Source of the DNA: an uncultured Bacteroidales bacterium
GTDB taxonomy: Bacteria; Bacteroidota; Bacteroidia; Bacteroidales; Paludibacteraceae
Length of the DNA stretch: 8,795 bases
Reading direction: 5' to 3'
NCBI GenBank assembly: GCA_903929065.1
Contig: CAIYTJ010000202.1
Span: 1 to 8,795, forward strand
The translations under genes were made by a program, and so were the position numbers. Shown piece by piece: positions 1 through 6,662 of this stretch. The notes below the pieces were generated by a model that was not told where the DNA came from, made no database searches, and saw only the letters and a list, made by a program, of their open reading frames with translations. The number at the start of each line of letters is the position of its first letter. Within the stretch, counting starts at the first letter, position 1.

Positions 1-330
1 GGAAAATACAAACCAAGTTTTACTCCTCACGTTGACTGCGGAGATAATGTGATTATTATCAATGCAGAAAAAGTTCAATTAACCGGTAACAAATGGAATG
101 ACCGCATTTACCTTAGCCACACTGGCTATCCGGGCGGACAACGTGAAATTACTCCGGCCAAATTGATGGAAAAAAGCCCTGAAAAACTCCTTAAAAAAGT
201 GGTTAAAGGTATGTTGCCTAAAAACCGTCTTGGAGCTCAATTGTTGGGAAATTTGTATATTTTCGAAGGTTCGGAACATAATATGCAGGCTCAACAACCA
301 AAACTAATCGATTTAAACTCACTCAAATAA
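1..330 (+). CDS. rplM: Large ribosomal subunit protein L13 (uL13), 5'-truncated
   Basis: L13 is an early-assembling protein of the 50S subunit that binds 23S rRNA. The frame is open from base 1, so the start codon lies outside the window. The visible part is 109 codons of a protein usually near 150 residues, so roughly the first 40 residues are missing. The segment VKGMLPKNRLG (bases about 202-234) is the family's conserved C-terminal region, followed by LGNLYIFEGSEHNMQAQQP, typical of bacterial L13. A GTG at base 49 could be mistaken for a start, but the upstream codons continue the L13 sequence (PHVDCGDNVIIINAEKVQLTG is contiguous family sequence), so the gene is simply cut by the window edge. 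The stop is 5 bases before rpsI, the usual rplM-rpsI pairing, which implies co-transcription. Confidence 0.96.
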   Translation, partial: GKYKPSFTPHVDCGDNVIIINAEKVQLTGNKWNDRIYLSHTGYPGGQREITPAKLMEKSPEKLLKKVVKGMLPKNRLGAQLLGNLYIFEGSEHNMQAQQPKLIDLNSLK

Positions 331-335
331 TCAGT

Positions 336-722
336 ATGGAAGTAATAAATGCCTTAGGAAGAAGAAAAGCGGCAGTTGCTCGCGTTTTCGTAAGCGAAGG
401 AACAGGACAAATTACGATAAATAAACGCGACATTTCTGTATATTTCCCTTCTCAAATTTTACAATATGTAGTAAAACAGCCACTTGCTAAATTAGGAGTT
501 GCTGAAAAATACGATATTAAAGTAAACCTTGATGGTGGTGGCTTCAACGGACAAGCAGGAGCTTTACGTTTGGCAATTGCTCGCGCATTGGTAAAAATCA
601 ATCCTGAAGACAAATCTGCTTTGAAAGCAGAAGGATTCATGACTCGCGATCCACGTGAAGTGGAACGTAAGAAACCGGGTCAACCAAAAGCTCGTAAAAG
701 ATTCCAGTTCTCAAAACGCTAA
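336..722 (+). CDS. rpsI: Small ribosomal subunit protein S9 (uS9)
   Basis: S9 is a 30S head protein whose C-terminal tail reaches towards the P-site tRNA. The product has 128 residues, the normal bacterial length. The N-terminal LGRRKAAVARVFV (residues 7-19) and the signature GGGFNGQAGALRLAIARAL (residues 67-85) are diagnostic. The basic C-terminus ends KARKRFQFSKR, and the final Lys-Arg is the conserved tRNA-contacting end. The ATG at 336 gives the expected N-terminus and follows the L13 stop by 5 bases. No Shine-Dalgarno sequence is visible, as is usual in Bacteroidota. No obvious terminator with a T-run follows, only the repeat-rich spacer before rpsB, so read-through into rpsB is possible. 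Confidence 0.98.
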   Translation: MEVINALGRRKAAVARVFVSEGTGQITINKRDISVYFPSQILQYVVKQPLAKLGVAEKYDIKVNLDGGGFNGQAGALRLAIARALVKINPEDKSALKAEGFMTRDPREVERKKPGQPKARKRFQFSKR

Positions 723-726
723 TTTT

Positions 727-814
727 ATTTACCATTTTTCGATTTACAATTTACCATTTTTTCAAGCGGCTTAAACACCAATAGTAAGTGGTAAATGAAT
801 AAATAGTAAATGGA
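727..814. repeat. Direct and inverted repeat cluster between rpsI and rpsB
   Basis: ATTTACCATTTTT occurs twice as an exact 13-base direct repeat, at 727-739 and 749-761. A partial copy, ATTTAC, sits between them at 742-747. The opposite orientation follows: TGGTAAAT at 789-796 is the exact reverse complement of ATTTACCA, and AGTAAATGG at 805-813 is a near match. The two halves could pair as a long imperfect hairpin around a spacer of about 25-30 bases. It lies immediately upstream of the candidate rpsB promoter and leader. The arrangement is seen directly; any function is unknown. Confidence 0.7.
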
Positions 815-818
815 TTTG
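811..818 (+). promoter_or_regulatory. Possible Bacteroidota -7 element for rpsB
   Basis: TGGATTTG matches the Bacteroidota -7 consensus TAnnTTTG at five of its six fixed positions. Transcription would then start near 822-825, just before the candidate leader stem at 831. No good TTTG -33 element lies at the right distance; that position falls in the repeat cluster. The call is therefore weak, and rpsB may be read through from rplM-rpsI instead. Confidence 0.25.
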
Positions 819-830
819 GTTTAGTATCTA

Positions 831-872
831 AATTGCCGCGACTCATAGTACACTGGTGACTACCCGGCAATT
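831..872 (+). promoter_or_regulatory. Candidate structured leader RNA upstream of rpsB
   Basis: An exact 8-base-pair stem forms between AATTGCCG (831-838) and CGGCAATT (865-872), and this short element is more G+C-rich than the A+T-rich spacer around it. The enclosed 26 bases can form small competing hairpins: TAGT (846-849) with ACTA (859-862) extended by CA/TG across a bulged A, or GGT (855-857) with ACC (862-864). No T-run follows, so it is not an intrinsic terminator. About 38 bases of unstructured A-rich sequence lead from it to the rpsB ATG. The rpsB-tsf operon of E. coli is feedback-controlled by S2 through its mRNA leader, so an S2-responsive element is the natural inference here. No homology to the E. 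coli leader is claimed. Confidence 0.45.
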
Positions 873-910
873 GATTTCACACAGAAAGTAAACAAATTAA
901 AAAAAACAAA

Positions 911-1747
911 ATGTCTAGAACAAATTTCGAAGAATTATTAGAAGCAGGTTGCCACTTTGGTCACCTGAAACGCAAATGGAATCCTGCAATGGCTCCTTAC
1001 ATTTTCATGGAGCGTAACGATATTCATATTATCGATTTACACAAAACAGTTGTGAAAATTGACGAAGCTGCAGCTGCCTTGAAACAAATTGCAAAATCAG
1101 GACGTAAAATCCTTTTCGTAGCAACTAAAAAACAAGCTAAAGACGTGGTTTCTGAAAAAGCATTAGCTGTTGGAATGCCATATATTACAGAACGTTGGGC
1201 AGGTGGTATGTTAACCAATTTCCCTACTATCCGTAAAGCGGTAAAAAAAATGACCACTATTGACAAAATGGCAACAGATGGTACTTTTGATAATATCTCA
1301 AAACGCGAAAAATTGCAAATTACCCGCCAACGCGAAAAACTGGAAAAAAACTTAGGTTCAATCGCTGATTTGACCCGTTTGCCTTCAGCTCTTTTTATTG
1401 TTGACGTAATGAAAGAACACATTGCTGTTTTGGAAGCTCAACGTTTGGGTATACCTGTTTTCGGTATTGTTGATACTAACTCAAATCCTAACGGAATCGA
1501 TTTTATCATTCCTGCTAATGTTGATGCAACAAAATCTGTTGACGTTATTTTGAGCGCAATGGTTGCTGCCATTCAGGAAGGACTTGAAGAACGTAAAGTT
1601 GAAAAAGTTGATACTGAAGCAGCTGAAGCACCTGAAGTAAAAGAACGTAAATCTTCAAGAATTACAAAACGACCAAGAACTCAGAAAGAAGATGAAGAAG
1701 CATTAAACGCTAACGTGGTTAAAAAATTCATCAAAGAAGAAGAATAA
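911..1747 (+). CDS. rpsB: Small ribosomal subunit protein S2 (uS2)
   Basis: S2 joins the 30S subunit late and helps to hold S1 on the platform/head side. The product has 278 residues. The first family signature appears as LLEAGCHFGHLKRKWNPAMA (residues 9-28) and the second around LPSALFIVDVMKEHIAVLEA (157-176), with GIPVFGIVDTNSNPNGIDF (180-198) completing the core. ERWAGGMLTNFPTIRK (94-109) is also strongly conserved. Residues from about 227 to the end form a highly charged Lys/Glu-rich tail; as far as I recall, Bacteroides S2 proteins have a similar tail and length. The ATG at 911 follows an A-rich tract with no Shine-Dalgarno sequence and gives the standard MSRTNF N-terminus. A possible leader structure lies upstream and a terminator-like hairpin downstream, before tsf. 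Confidence 0.98.
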   Translation: MSRTNFEELLEAGCHFGHLKRKWNPAMAPYIFMERNDIHIIDLHKTVVKIDEAAAALKQIAKSGRKILFVATKKQAKDVVSEKALAVGMPYITERWAGGMLTNFPTIRKAVKKMTTIDKMATDGTFDNISKREKLQITRQREKLEKNLGSIADLTRLPSALFIVDVMKEHIAVLEAQRLGIPVFGIVDTNSNPNGIDFIIPANVDATKSVDVILSAMVAAIQEGLEERKVEKVDTEAAEAPEVKERKSSRITKRPRTQKEDEEALNANVVKKFIKEEE

Positions 1748-1752
1748 AAGAC

Positions 1753-1780
1753 AGTTGACAGTTTAAAGTTGACAGTTTAA
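1753..1780. repeat. Exact 14-base tandem duplication between rpsB and tsf
   Basis: AGTTGACAGTTTAA occurs at 1753-1766 and again directly after at 1767-1780, with no mismatch. A partial unit (GACAG, 1750-1754) precedes it. The second copy runs into GTTTAATAAATTAAAC (1775-1790), a perfect palindrome that overlaps the left arm of the following terminator hairpin. Related units occur after tsf (2879-2910). Confidence 0.85.
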
Positions 1781-1786
1781 TAAATT

Positions 1787-1831
1787 AAACGAGTTACCGG
1801 TTATAATTATTGTAGCTTGTAACTCGTTTTT
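1787..1831 (+). terminator. Terminator-like hairpin between rpsB and tsf
   Basis: AAACGAGTTAC (1787-1797) pairs exactly with GTAACTCGTTT (1819-1829), an 11-base-pair stem with a 21-base loop. The right arm ends in a T-run covering 1827-1831. The large loop makes it less ideal than the hairpin after tsf. Because no convincing promoter is visible between it and tsf, it probably acts as a partial terminator that lowers tsf expression relative to rpsB. The palindrome at 1775-1790 shares bases 1787-1790 with the left arm, so the two cannot form fully at once. Confidence 0.65.
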
Positions 1832-1873
1832 CTTGAAAAAATAAATATAAAAAACATTTAAAATATTAGTATT

Positions 1874-2872
1874 ATGGCAGTAACAATGGCAGAAATTTCA
1901 AAATTGCGCACTATGACCGGTGCCGGTATGATGGATTGCAAAAATGCACTTATCGAAGCCGAAAACGATTTAGAAAAAGCAATTGAAATTATTCGTAAAA
2001 AAGGACAGGCTGTTGCCGCAAAACGTAGTGATCGTGAAGCTTCTGAAGGTTGTGTTTTAGCAGCTTCTGATGGAGGTTTTGCAGCAGTTTTGGCATTGAA
2101 ATGTGAAACTGACTTCGTAGCAAAAAATGCTGATTTTGTGGCTCTTACAAAATCATTTCTTGATGTTGCCTTGGCTCAAAAACCAGCAACAAAAGAAGAA
2201 TTATGTGCTTTACAAATCGGAGGTAAAACTATTGCCGACTTAATTGTTGAGCGTATTGGTATTACCGGCGAAAAAATGGAATTAGACTATTATGAATTCG
2301 TTCAGGGAGGTTCAACTTCGGCTTATATCCATCCCGGAAATAAGTTGGCAACATTAGTTGCATTTGCTGAAGAAAACGCAGAATACGAAATTATTCGCGG
2401 CATAGCAATGCACATTGCAGCAATGTCTCCTGTGGCTATTGATGAATCGGCAGTACCTCAAAAGGTAAAAGATAATGAGCTGGCGGTGGCTATCGAAAAA
2501 ACCAAAATGGAACTTGTTTCAAAAGAAGTTGAAGTCGCATTGAAAAAAGCAGGAATAAACCCTACTCACGTTGATACCGAAGCTCATATTGAATCAAATA
2601 TGGCAAAAGGTTGGATCACCGCAGAAGAAGCAGCAAAAGCACGTGAAATAAAAGAAACAGTCATTGCTGAAAAAACGGCTACTTTACCTGAACAGAAAGT
2701 AAACAGTATTGCCTCAGGACGTATGGCAAAATTCTTCAAAGAATATACTCTTTTAGAACAAAAGTACGAAGGTGGCGGTGAAGAAGCGGGAAAAATTACA
2801 GTAAAAGAACTGCTTGCAAAAAAACAATTAACCTGCGTCGCTTTCAAACGTGTAACGTTGAATCAGGAATAA
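1874..2872 (+). CDS. tsf: Translation elongation factor Ts (EF-Ts)
   Basis: EF-Ts is the cytoplasmic guanine-nucleotide exchange factor that recycles EF-Tu-GDP. The product has 332 residues, longer than the E. coli protein (about 283) but normal for Bacteroidales. The N-terminal UBA-like domain carries LRTMTGAGMMDCKNALIEAE (residues 11-30). The exchange motif KCETDFVAKNADFVAL (76-91) includes TDFV, which contacts EF-Tu. The core dimer-type repeats follow, and the C-terminal region contains GRMAKFFKEYTLLEQ. The ATG at 1874 (MAVTMAEISKL) was preferred over the in-frame ATG at 1886 because, as I recall, Bacteroides EF-Ts proteins begin in the same way. The gene follows rpsB across a 126-base spacer with a repeat and a hairpin, and ends 43 bases before a strong terminator. 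Confidence 0.98.
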   Translation: MAVTMAEISKLRTMTGAGMMDCKNALIEAENDLEKAIEIIRKKGQAVAAKRSDREASEGCVLAASDGGFAAVLALKCETDFVAKNADFVALTKSFLDVALAQKPATKEELCALQIGGKTIADLIVERIGITGEKMELDYYEFVQGGSTSAYIHPGNKLATLVAFAEENAEYEIIRGIAMHIAAMSPVAIDESAVPQKVKDNELAVAIEKTKMELVSKEVEVALKKAGINPTHVDTEAHIESNMAKGWITAEEAAKAREIKETVIAEKTATLPEQKVNSIASGRMAKFFKEYTLLEQKYEGGGEEAGKITVKELLAKKQLTCVAFKRVTLNQE

Positions 2873-2878
2873 GAAATA

Positions 2879-2910
2879 AGTTGACAGTTTTAAATTAACA
2901 TTTGACAGTT
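2879..2910. repeat. Degenerate copies of the GTTGACAGTT repeat after tsf
   Basis: AGTTGACAGTTTTAA (2879-2893) matches the 14-base unit found before tsf with one inserted T. A second, more degenerate unit, TTTGACAGTT, follows at 2901-2910. Placed directly after the tsf stop and before the terminator, this gives tsf copies of the same repeat family on both sides. Confidence 0.75.
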
Positions 2911-2915
2911 ATTTA

Positions 2916-2949
2916 AAAAAACCTTTCGATTTTTATCGGGAGGTTTTTT
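2916..2949 (+). terminator. Intrinsic terminator after tsf
   Basis: The left arm AAAAAACCTTTCGAT (2916-2930) pairs over its whole 15-base length with ATCGGGAGGTTTTTT (2935-2949). There are two G-U wobbles and a TTTT loop. The right arm ends in six T residues, and the A-rich 5' arm makes the hairpin partly effective in the other direction too. It separates the translation block from gltX. Confidence 0.9.
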
Positions 2950-2960
2950 GTTTGCCATAT

Positions 2961-2994
2961 TCTGCCGGATTGTCGTCAAAATTTCTTATTTTTG
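2961..2994 (+). promoter_or_regulatory. Bacteroidota-type promoter for gltX and the downstream genes
   Basis: TATTTTTG at 2987-2994 matches the Bacteroidota -7 consensus TAnnTTTG at every fixed position. A -33-like TCTG (one mismatch to TTTG) lies at 2961-2964, 22 bases upstream, slightly longer than the usual spacing. The start of transcription would be near 2998, giving a leader of about 40 bases before the gltX ATG. The location directly after a terminator supports the call. It is the only good promoter seen for the gltX-to-flippase run. Confidence 0.6.
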
Positions 2995-3040
2995 CATTTC
3001 ATATACAATCGGCTTTAGAAAGTTAATATCATAATTAAGA

Positions 3041-4561
3041 ATGAGAAAAGTAAGAGTGCGTTTTGCACCCAGTCCAACCGGACCATTACATATCGGCGGT
3101 GTTCGTACCGCATTATACAATTACCTTTTTGCAAAAAAACACGGCGGAGATATGTTGCTTCGCATTGAAGATACCGATTCAGCCCGTTTTGTGCCGGGTG
3201 CCGAAGAATATATTGTTGAATCGCTTAACTGGCTCGGAATTAATATTGATGAGGGAGTGGGAGCGAAGTCACCGGGAACTCATGCACCCTATCGTCAGAG
3301 CGAACGCAAGGCTATTTATCGGAAATATGTAGATCAATTGCTTGAAAAAGATTTGGCTTATGTCGCTTTTGATACGCCGGCAGAATTAGATACAAAACGT
3401 GCTGAAATTGCCAACTTTCAGTATGATTCTTCTACCCGAAGTTTAATGACTAATTCCCTGACTTTAAACGGGGATGAAGTAAAATCCAGAATTGAAAACG
3501 GTGAACAATACGTGGTTAGAATTAAAATTGAACCTGATCAGGAAATAAAAGTTCAGGACTTAATTCGTGGTGAAGTGGTTGTGAATTCATCAGTTATTGA
3601 CGATAAAGTGTTGTTTAAATCTTCGGATGAATTGCCTACATATCATTTGGCTAACGTTGTTGATGATTATTTAATGGAAATCTCGCATGTAATTCGCGGC
3701 GAAGAATGGCTGCCATCGGCGCCTCTTCATGTCTTATTATATCAATATTTGGGTTGGACGGAAGTTATGCCCGAATTTGCCCACCTTCCATTATTGCTGA
3801 AACCTGACGGAAACGGAAAGCTCAGCAAGCGCGATGGCGACCGACTCGGTTTCCCTGTTTTTCCGATAAACTGGTTAGATTCCAAAATCGGCGAAACTTT
3901 CTCCGGATATCGCGAAGCAGGATATTTTCCGGAAGCGGTAGTGAATTTTCTATCTTTGTTGGGTTGGAATCCTGGAACAGAACAGGAAATTTTTTCCATG
4001 GATGAATTGATTGAATTGTTTTCACTCGAACGCGTAAGTAAAAGCGGTGCCAAATTTGATTATGAAAAAGGCAAATGGTTTAATCATAAATACTTGCAGG
4101 CAAAGCCTAATATAGAAATTGCTGAAATTTTCCAAAAAGTATTAATCGAAAAAGGAATTAATACCGACTTTTCAAAAGTTGAAAAAATTGTTTCATTAGT
4201 CAAAGAGCGTGCTAATTTTGTAAACGAACTTTGGGATCAATCGGCTTTCTTTTTTGTTGCACCGACCGAATACGATGCAAAAACCGTTCAAAAACGCTGG
4301 AAGGATGAAACTCCGACTCAAATGACCGAATTAATTGATGTGTTGAAAGAAATCAATGAATTTACTCCGGAAAATACTGAAGAAGTTGTAAAAGAATGGA
4401 TTACATCAAAAGAATACAATTTGGGAGGAATTATGAATGCATTCCGGTTGTCAGTTGTCGGTGAACCAAAAGGTCCGCACATATTTGATATAATTGCTGT
4501 TATTGGCAAAGATGAAACTATTGCAAGAATCAAAAGTGCAATAAATAATATAAATAGTTGA
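3041..4561 (+). CDS. gltX: Glutamyl-tRNA synthetase
   Basis: This class I aminoacyl-tRNA synthetase charges tRNA-Glu with glutamate in the cytoplasm. The product has 506 residues, within the usual bacterial range. The nucleotide-binding HIGH motif is HIGG at residues 17-20, within FAPSPTGPLHIGGVRTALYN. The glutamate-site region RIEDTD (41-46) and the pair YHLANVVDDYLMEISHVIRG (201-220) and EEWLPSAPLH (221-230) are typical. The KMSKS loop is KLSKR at 260-264. The C-terminal helical anticodon-binding domain starts after about residue 330. The protein contains no cysteine, so the zinc cluster known from E. coli GluRS is absent. It is GluRS rather than GlnRS, judging by the C-terminal helical domain and the motif context. 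The next gene starts 6 bases after the stop, so gltX probably heads an operon with polysaccharide genes. Confidence 0.97.
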   Translation: MRKVRVRFAPSPTGPLHIGGVRTALYNYLFAKKHGGDMLLRIEDTDSARFVPGAEEYIVESLNWLGINIDEGVGAKSPGTHAPYRQSERKAIYRKYVDQLLEKDLAYVAFDTPAELDTKRAEIANFQYDSSTRSLMTNSLTLNGDEVKSRIENGEQYVVRIKIEPDQEIKVQDLIRGEVVVNSSVIDDKVLFKSSDELPTYHLANVVDDYLMEISHVIRGEEWLPSAPLHVLLYQYLGWTEVMPEFAHLPLLLKPDGNGKLSKRDGDRLGFPVFPINWLDSKIGETFSGYREAGYFPEAVVNFLSLLGWNPGTEQEIFSMDELIELFSLERVSKSGAKFDYEKGKWFNHKYLQAKPNIEIAEIFQKVLIEKGINTDFSKVEKIVSLVKERANFVNELWDQSAFFFVAPTEYDAKTVQKRWKDETPTQMTELIDVLKEINEFTPENTEEVVKEWITSKEYNLGGIMNAFRLSVVGEPKGPHIFDIIAVIGKDETIARIKSAINNINS

Positions 4562-4567
4562 TAAAAA

Positions 4568-5353
4568 ATGCAGGAACGCCATACCGATCCGCTTCGTTAT
4601 ATAAACGAACAAATCACAAGCACTCAGAACTATATATTGCCTTTTATTCAACAGGCAAAGCCGGTTTTATCAGGAATGCAGGTGCTGGAAATTGGTTGTG
4701 GTGAGGCCGGTAATTTGAAACCTTTTCTGGATCTGGGCTGTATTTGTACCGGTGTTGATTTTAGCACTCATAAAATCGATCGGGGAAAAGAATTTTACTC
4801 AACTCATCCTCTTTCTCAGAATTTGACACTAATTAGTGAGGACATTTATAAGACGAATGAATTTCATTCAAAATTTGATATCATTATTTTGCGTGATGTA
4901 ATTGAACACATTCATGATCAGGATAAATTTCTGAATTTAATGAAAGGACTTATGGCGCCTGATGGTGTAGCATTTTTTGCATTTCCTCCGTGGCAAAATC
5001 CTTTTGGTGGCCATCAGCAGATTTGTGAAAGCAAAATACTTTCTACCTTGCCTTATTATCATTTGTTGCCAAAAATTCTTTATAAAAGCATTTTGAAGAT
5101 TTTCGGTGAAAGTGATGCAAAAATTACCAGTTTGTTGGAAATAAAAGAAACCGGAATTAGTCTGGAACGTTTCGAACGTTTGGTTGGAAAAAATGGTTAC
5201 ACTCAGGTTTTAAGGACTTTATATTTTATAAATCCAAATTACGAAGTCAAATTCGGGCTAAAACCAAGAAAGTTGTATACTGTTTTTGCAGCGATTCCTT
5301 TTTTGAGAAATTTCCTTTCAACCTGCGGATATTATCTGATTAAACGAAAATAA
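4568..5353 (+). CDS. Class I SAM-dependent methyltransferase
   Basis: The product has 261 residues with a Rossmann-type methyltransferase fold in its first half. Motif I, VLEIGCGEAG (39-48), binds the SAM methionine part. GVDFS (62-66) ends beta-2 with the acidic residue that usually holds the ribose hydroxyls. FDIIILRDVIEHI (103-115) is the motif around beta-4 shared with UbiG-like and Methyltransf_11/23-type enzymes. The C-terminal half (from about 140) is not recognisable at family level and probably sets acceptor specificity. No signal peptide is seen, so it is cytoplasmic. Its position between gltX and a glycosyltransferase suggests a sugar or lipid-linked glycan as acceptor, but this is inference from neighbours; a quinone or small-molecule substrate cannot be excluded. 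The ATG at 4568 follows a TAAAAA spacer 6 bases after gltX, with no Shine-Dalgarno sequence. Confidence 0.88.
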   Translation: MQERHTDPLRYINEQITSTQNYILPFIQQAKPVLSGMQVLEIGCGEAGNLKPFLDLGCICTGVDFSTHKIDRGKEFYSTHPLSQNLTLISEDIYKTNEFHSKFDIIILRDVIEHIHDQDKFLNLMKGLMAPDGVAFFAFPPWQNPFGGHQQICESKILSTLPYYHLLPKILYKSILKIFGESDAKITSLLEIKETGISLERFERLVGKNGYTQVLRTLYFINPNYEVKFGLKPRKLYTVFAAIPFLRNFLSTCGYYLIKRK

Positions 5354-5369
5354 TAACAGGAATTTTTCC

Positions 5370-6662
5370 GTGAAAAAGGTATTAATTGTAACATATTATT
5401 GGATTCCGAGCGGCGGTGCAGGTGTGCAGCGCTGGGTGAAGTTTACAAAATACCTTCGTGAATTTGGCTGGGAACCAATTATTTACACGCCAGAAAATCC
5501 CGAATTTCCATCAATTGACCATTCTTTTGAAAATGATATTCCATCCGATATACAAATAATAAAGACTCCGATTTGGGAACCCTACAATATCTATAGAAAT
5601 CTTTCCGGTAAAAAAAACGAATCAATAAATGCCGGATTTATATCTGAAAACAAGAAATTAGGCTGGAAGGATAAGCTGTCGATTTGGATTCGTGGAAATT
5701 TTCTGATTCCTGATCCGCGAAGATTTTGGATTAAACCTTCTGTTCGTTATTTGACTAATTATTTACAAAACAACGATATAGATGCCTTCATTACAACAGG
5801 ACCGCCGCATTCGATGCACATGATTGGACTCGGCTTGAAAAAGAATTTGCCTAATATAAAATGGGTTGCCGATTTCCGTGATCCGTGGACGAATATAGAT
5901 TTTTATAAAGACTTGAATTTAAGTTGGGTTTCCGATAAAATTCATCATCGTTTAGAAAAAAATATTATTCAACAAGCTGATTCAATCTTAGTTGTTTCAA
6001 ACGGAATGAAAGAAGAATATGAATTGATGAATCCAAAACAGATTCAGGTTATTTCGAATGGTTATGATGAATCTGACGTTAAACAAACTGAGCTAGTATT
6101 AGATGAAAAGTTTTCAATTTCTCATATTGGAACACTAAATGTAGCCAGAAATCCAAAAACTGTTTGGAACGTTTTAAGCGAAATCTGTGATGAAAATCCT
6201 GAATTCAAATCGGATTTACTTATTCAACTCGTTGGCAAAGTAGATTTCTCGGTTTTGGAAGATATAAAGCAATTAAATTTGAGTGAAAACTTGCTTAAGA
6301 TTGATTATCTCTCTCATAATGAAGCCATTGTCAAACAACAATCTTCTCAGGTTTTATTGTTATTGATTAATAATTCCGGAAATGCAAAAGGCATTTTAAC
6401 CGGTAAATTTTACGAATACCTTGCAGCAAAAAGACCCATTTTGGCAATTGGCCCAACGGATGGAGATGCAGCCGGCGTTTTAATAGAAACCGGAGCAGGC
6501 ATAATGGTTGATTTTCAGGATGAAAAACTGACAAAGGATGCAATTTTAAAATATTATAGACGTTTTAAGACTGGCTCATTGAATGTTCAATCAGAATCAA
6601 TTGAGCGCTTTTCACGACGTTCGCTAACTGAAGAATTGTCAAAGCTATTAAACTCATTATGA
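5370..6662 (+). CDS. Glycosyltransferase, GT4-like (GT-B fold)
   Basis: The product has 430 residues and looks like a cytoplasmic GT-B glycosyltransferase that adds a sugar to a lipid-linked glycan. The N-terminal Rossmann domain starts VLIVTYYWIPSGGAGVQR (residues 4-21), with the glycine-rich acceptor/phosphate loop at 15-18. TTGPPHSMHMIGL (142-154) and VADFRDPW (166-173) are typical of a glycosyltransferase family common in Bacteroidota polysaccharide loci. The C-terminal donor domain begins near SHIGTL (251-256) and contains TGKFYEYLAAKRPILAIGP (344-362). Here Glu349 lies where GT4 enzymes place the conserved glutamates of the EX7E motif, but the first Glu is replaced (the motif is incomplete). 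Donor and acceptor are unknown. The start is GTG at 5370, the only good choice for a complete N-terminus; AGGA lies 8 bases before it. It begins 16 bases after the methyltransferase and overlaps wecB by 4 bases. Confidence 0.9.
   Translation: MKKVLIVTYYWIPSGGAGVQRWVKFTKYLREFGWEPIIYTPENPEFPSIDHSFENDIPSDIQIIKTPIWEPYNIYRNLSGKKNESINAGFISENKKLGWKDKLSIWIRGNFLIPDPRRFWIKPSVRYLTNYLQNNDIDAFITTGPPHSMHMIGLGLKKNLPNIKWVADFRDPWTNIDFYKDLNLSWVSDKIHHRLEKNIIQQADSILVVSNGMKEEYELMNPKQIQVISNGYDESDVKQTELVLDEKFSISHIGTLNVARNPKTVWNVLSEICDENPEFKSDLLIQLVGKVDFSVLEDIKQLNLSENLLKIDYLSHNEAIVKQQSSQVLLLLINNSGNAKGILTGKFYEYLAAKRPILAIGPTDGDAAGVLIETGAGIMVDFQDEKLTKDAILKYYRRFKTGSLNVQSESIERFSRRSLTEELSKLLNSL

Noticed and set aside
49..330. 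A complete 93-residue gene starting at GTG 49
   Set aside because: The frame is open back to base 1 and the earlier codons continue the L13 sequence, so this is a truncated rplM.
727..814. CRISPR-like array from the repeated ATTTACCATTTTT units
   Set aside because: Units are 13 bases, spacing is irregular, two are inverted, and there are no cas genes.
831..872. Intrinsic terminator after rpsI
   Set aside because: The stem is followed by GATTTCAC, not a T-run, and it lies close to rpsB rather than to the rpsI stop.
1024..1422. A 132-residue minus-strand reading frame opposite rpsB
   Set aside because: It is antisense to the conserved S2 core and resembles no protein family I know.
1886..2872. 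Later ATG as the tsf start (MAEISKL)
   Set aside because: The upstream ATG at 1874 gives the MAVTMAEIS N-terminus that I recall for Bacteroides EF-Ts.
3742..4053. Minus-strand reading frames opposite gltX (up to 103 residues)
   Set aside because: They are shadows of the clearly coding gltX frame, with no recognisable protein features.
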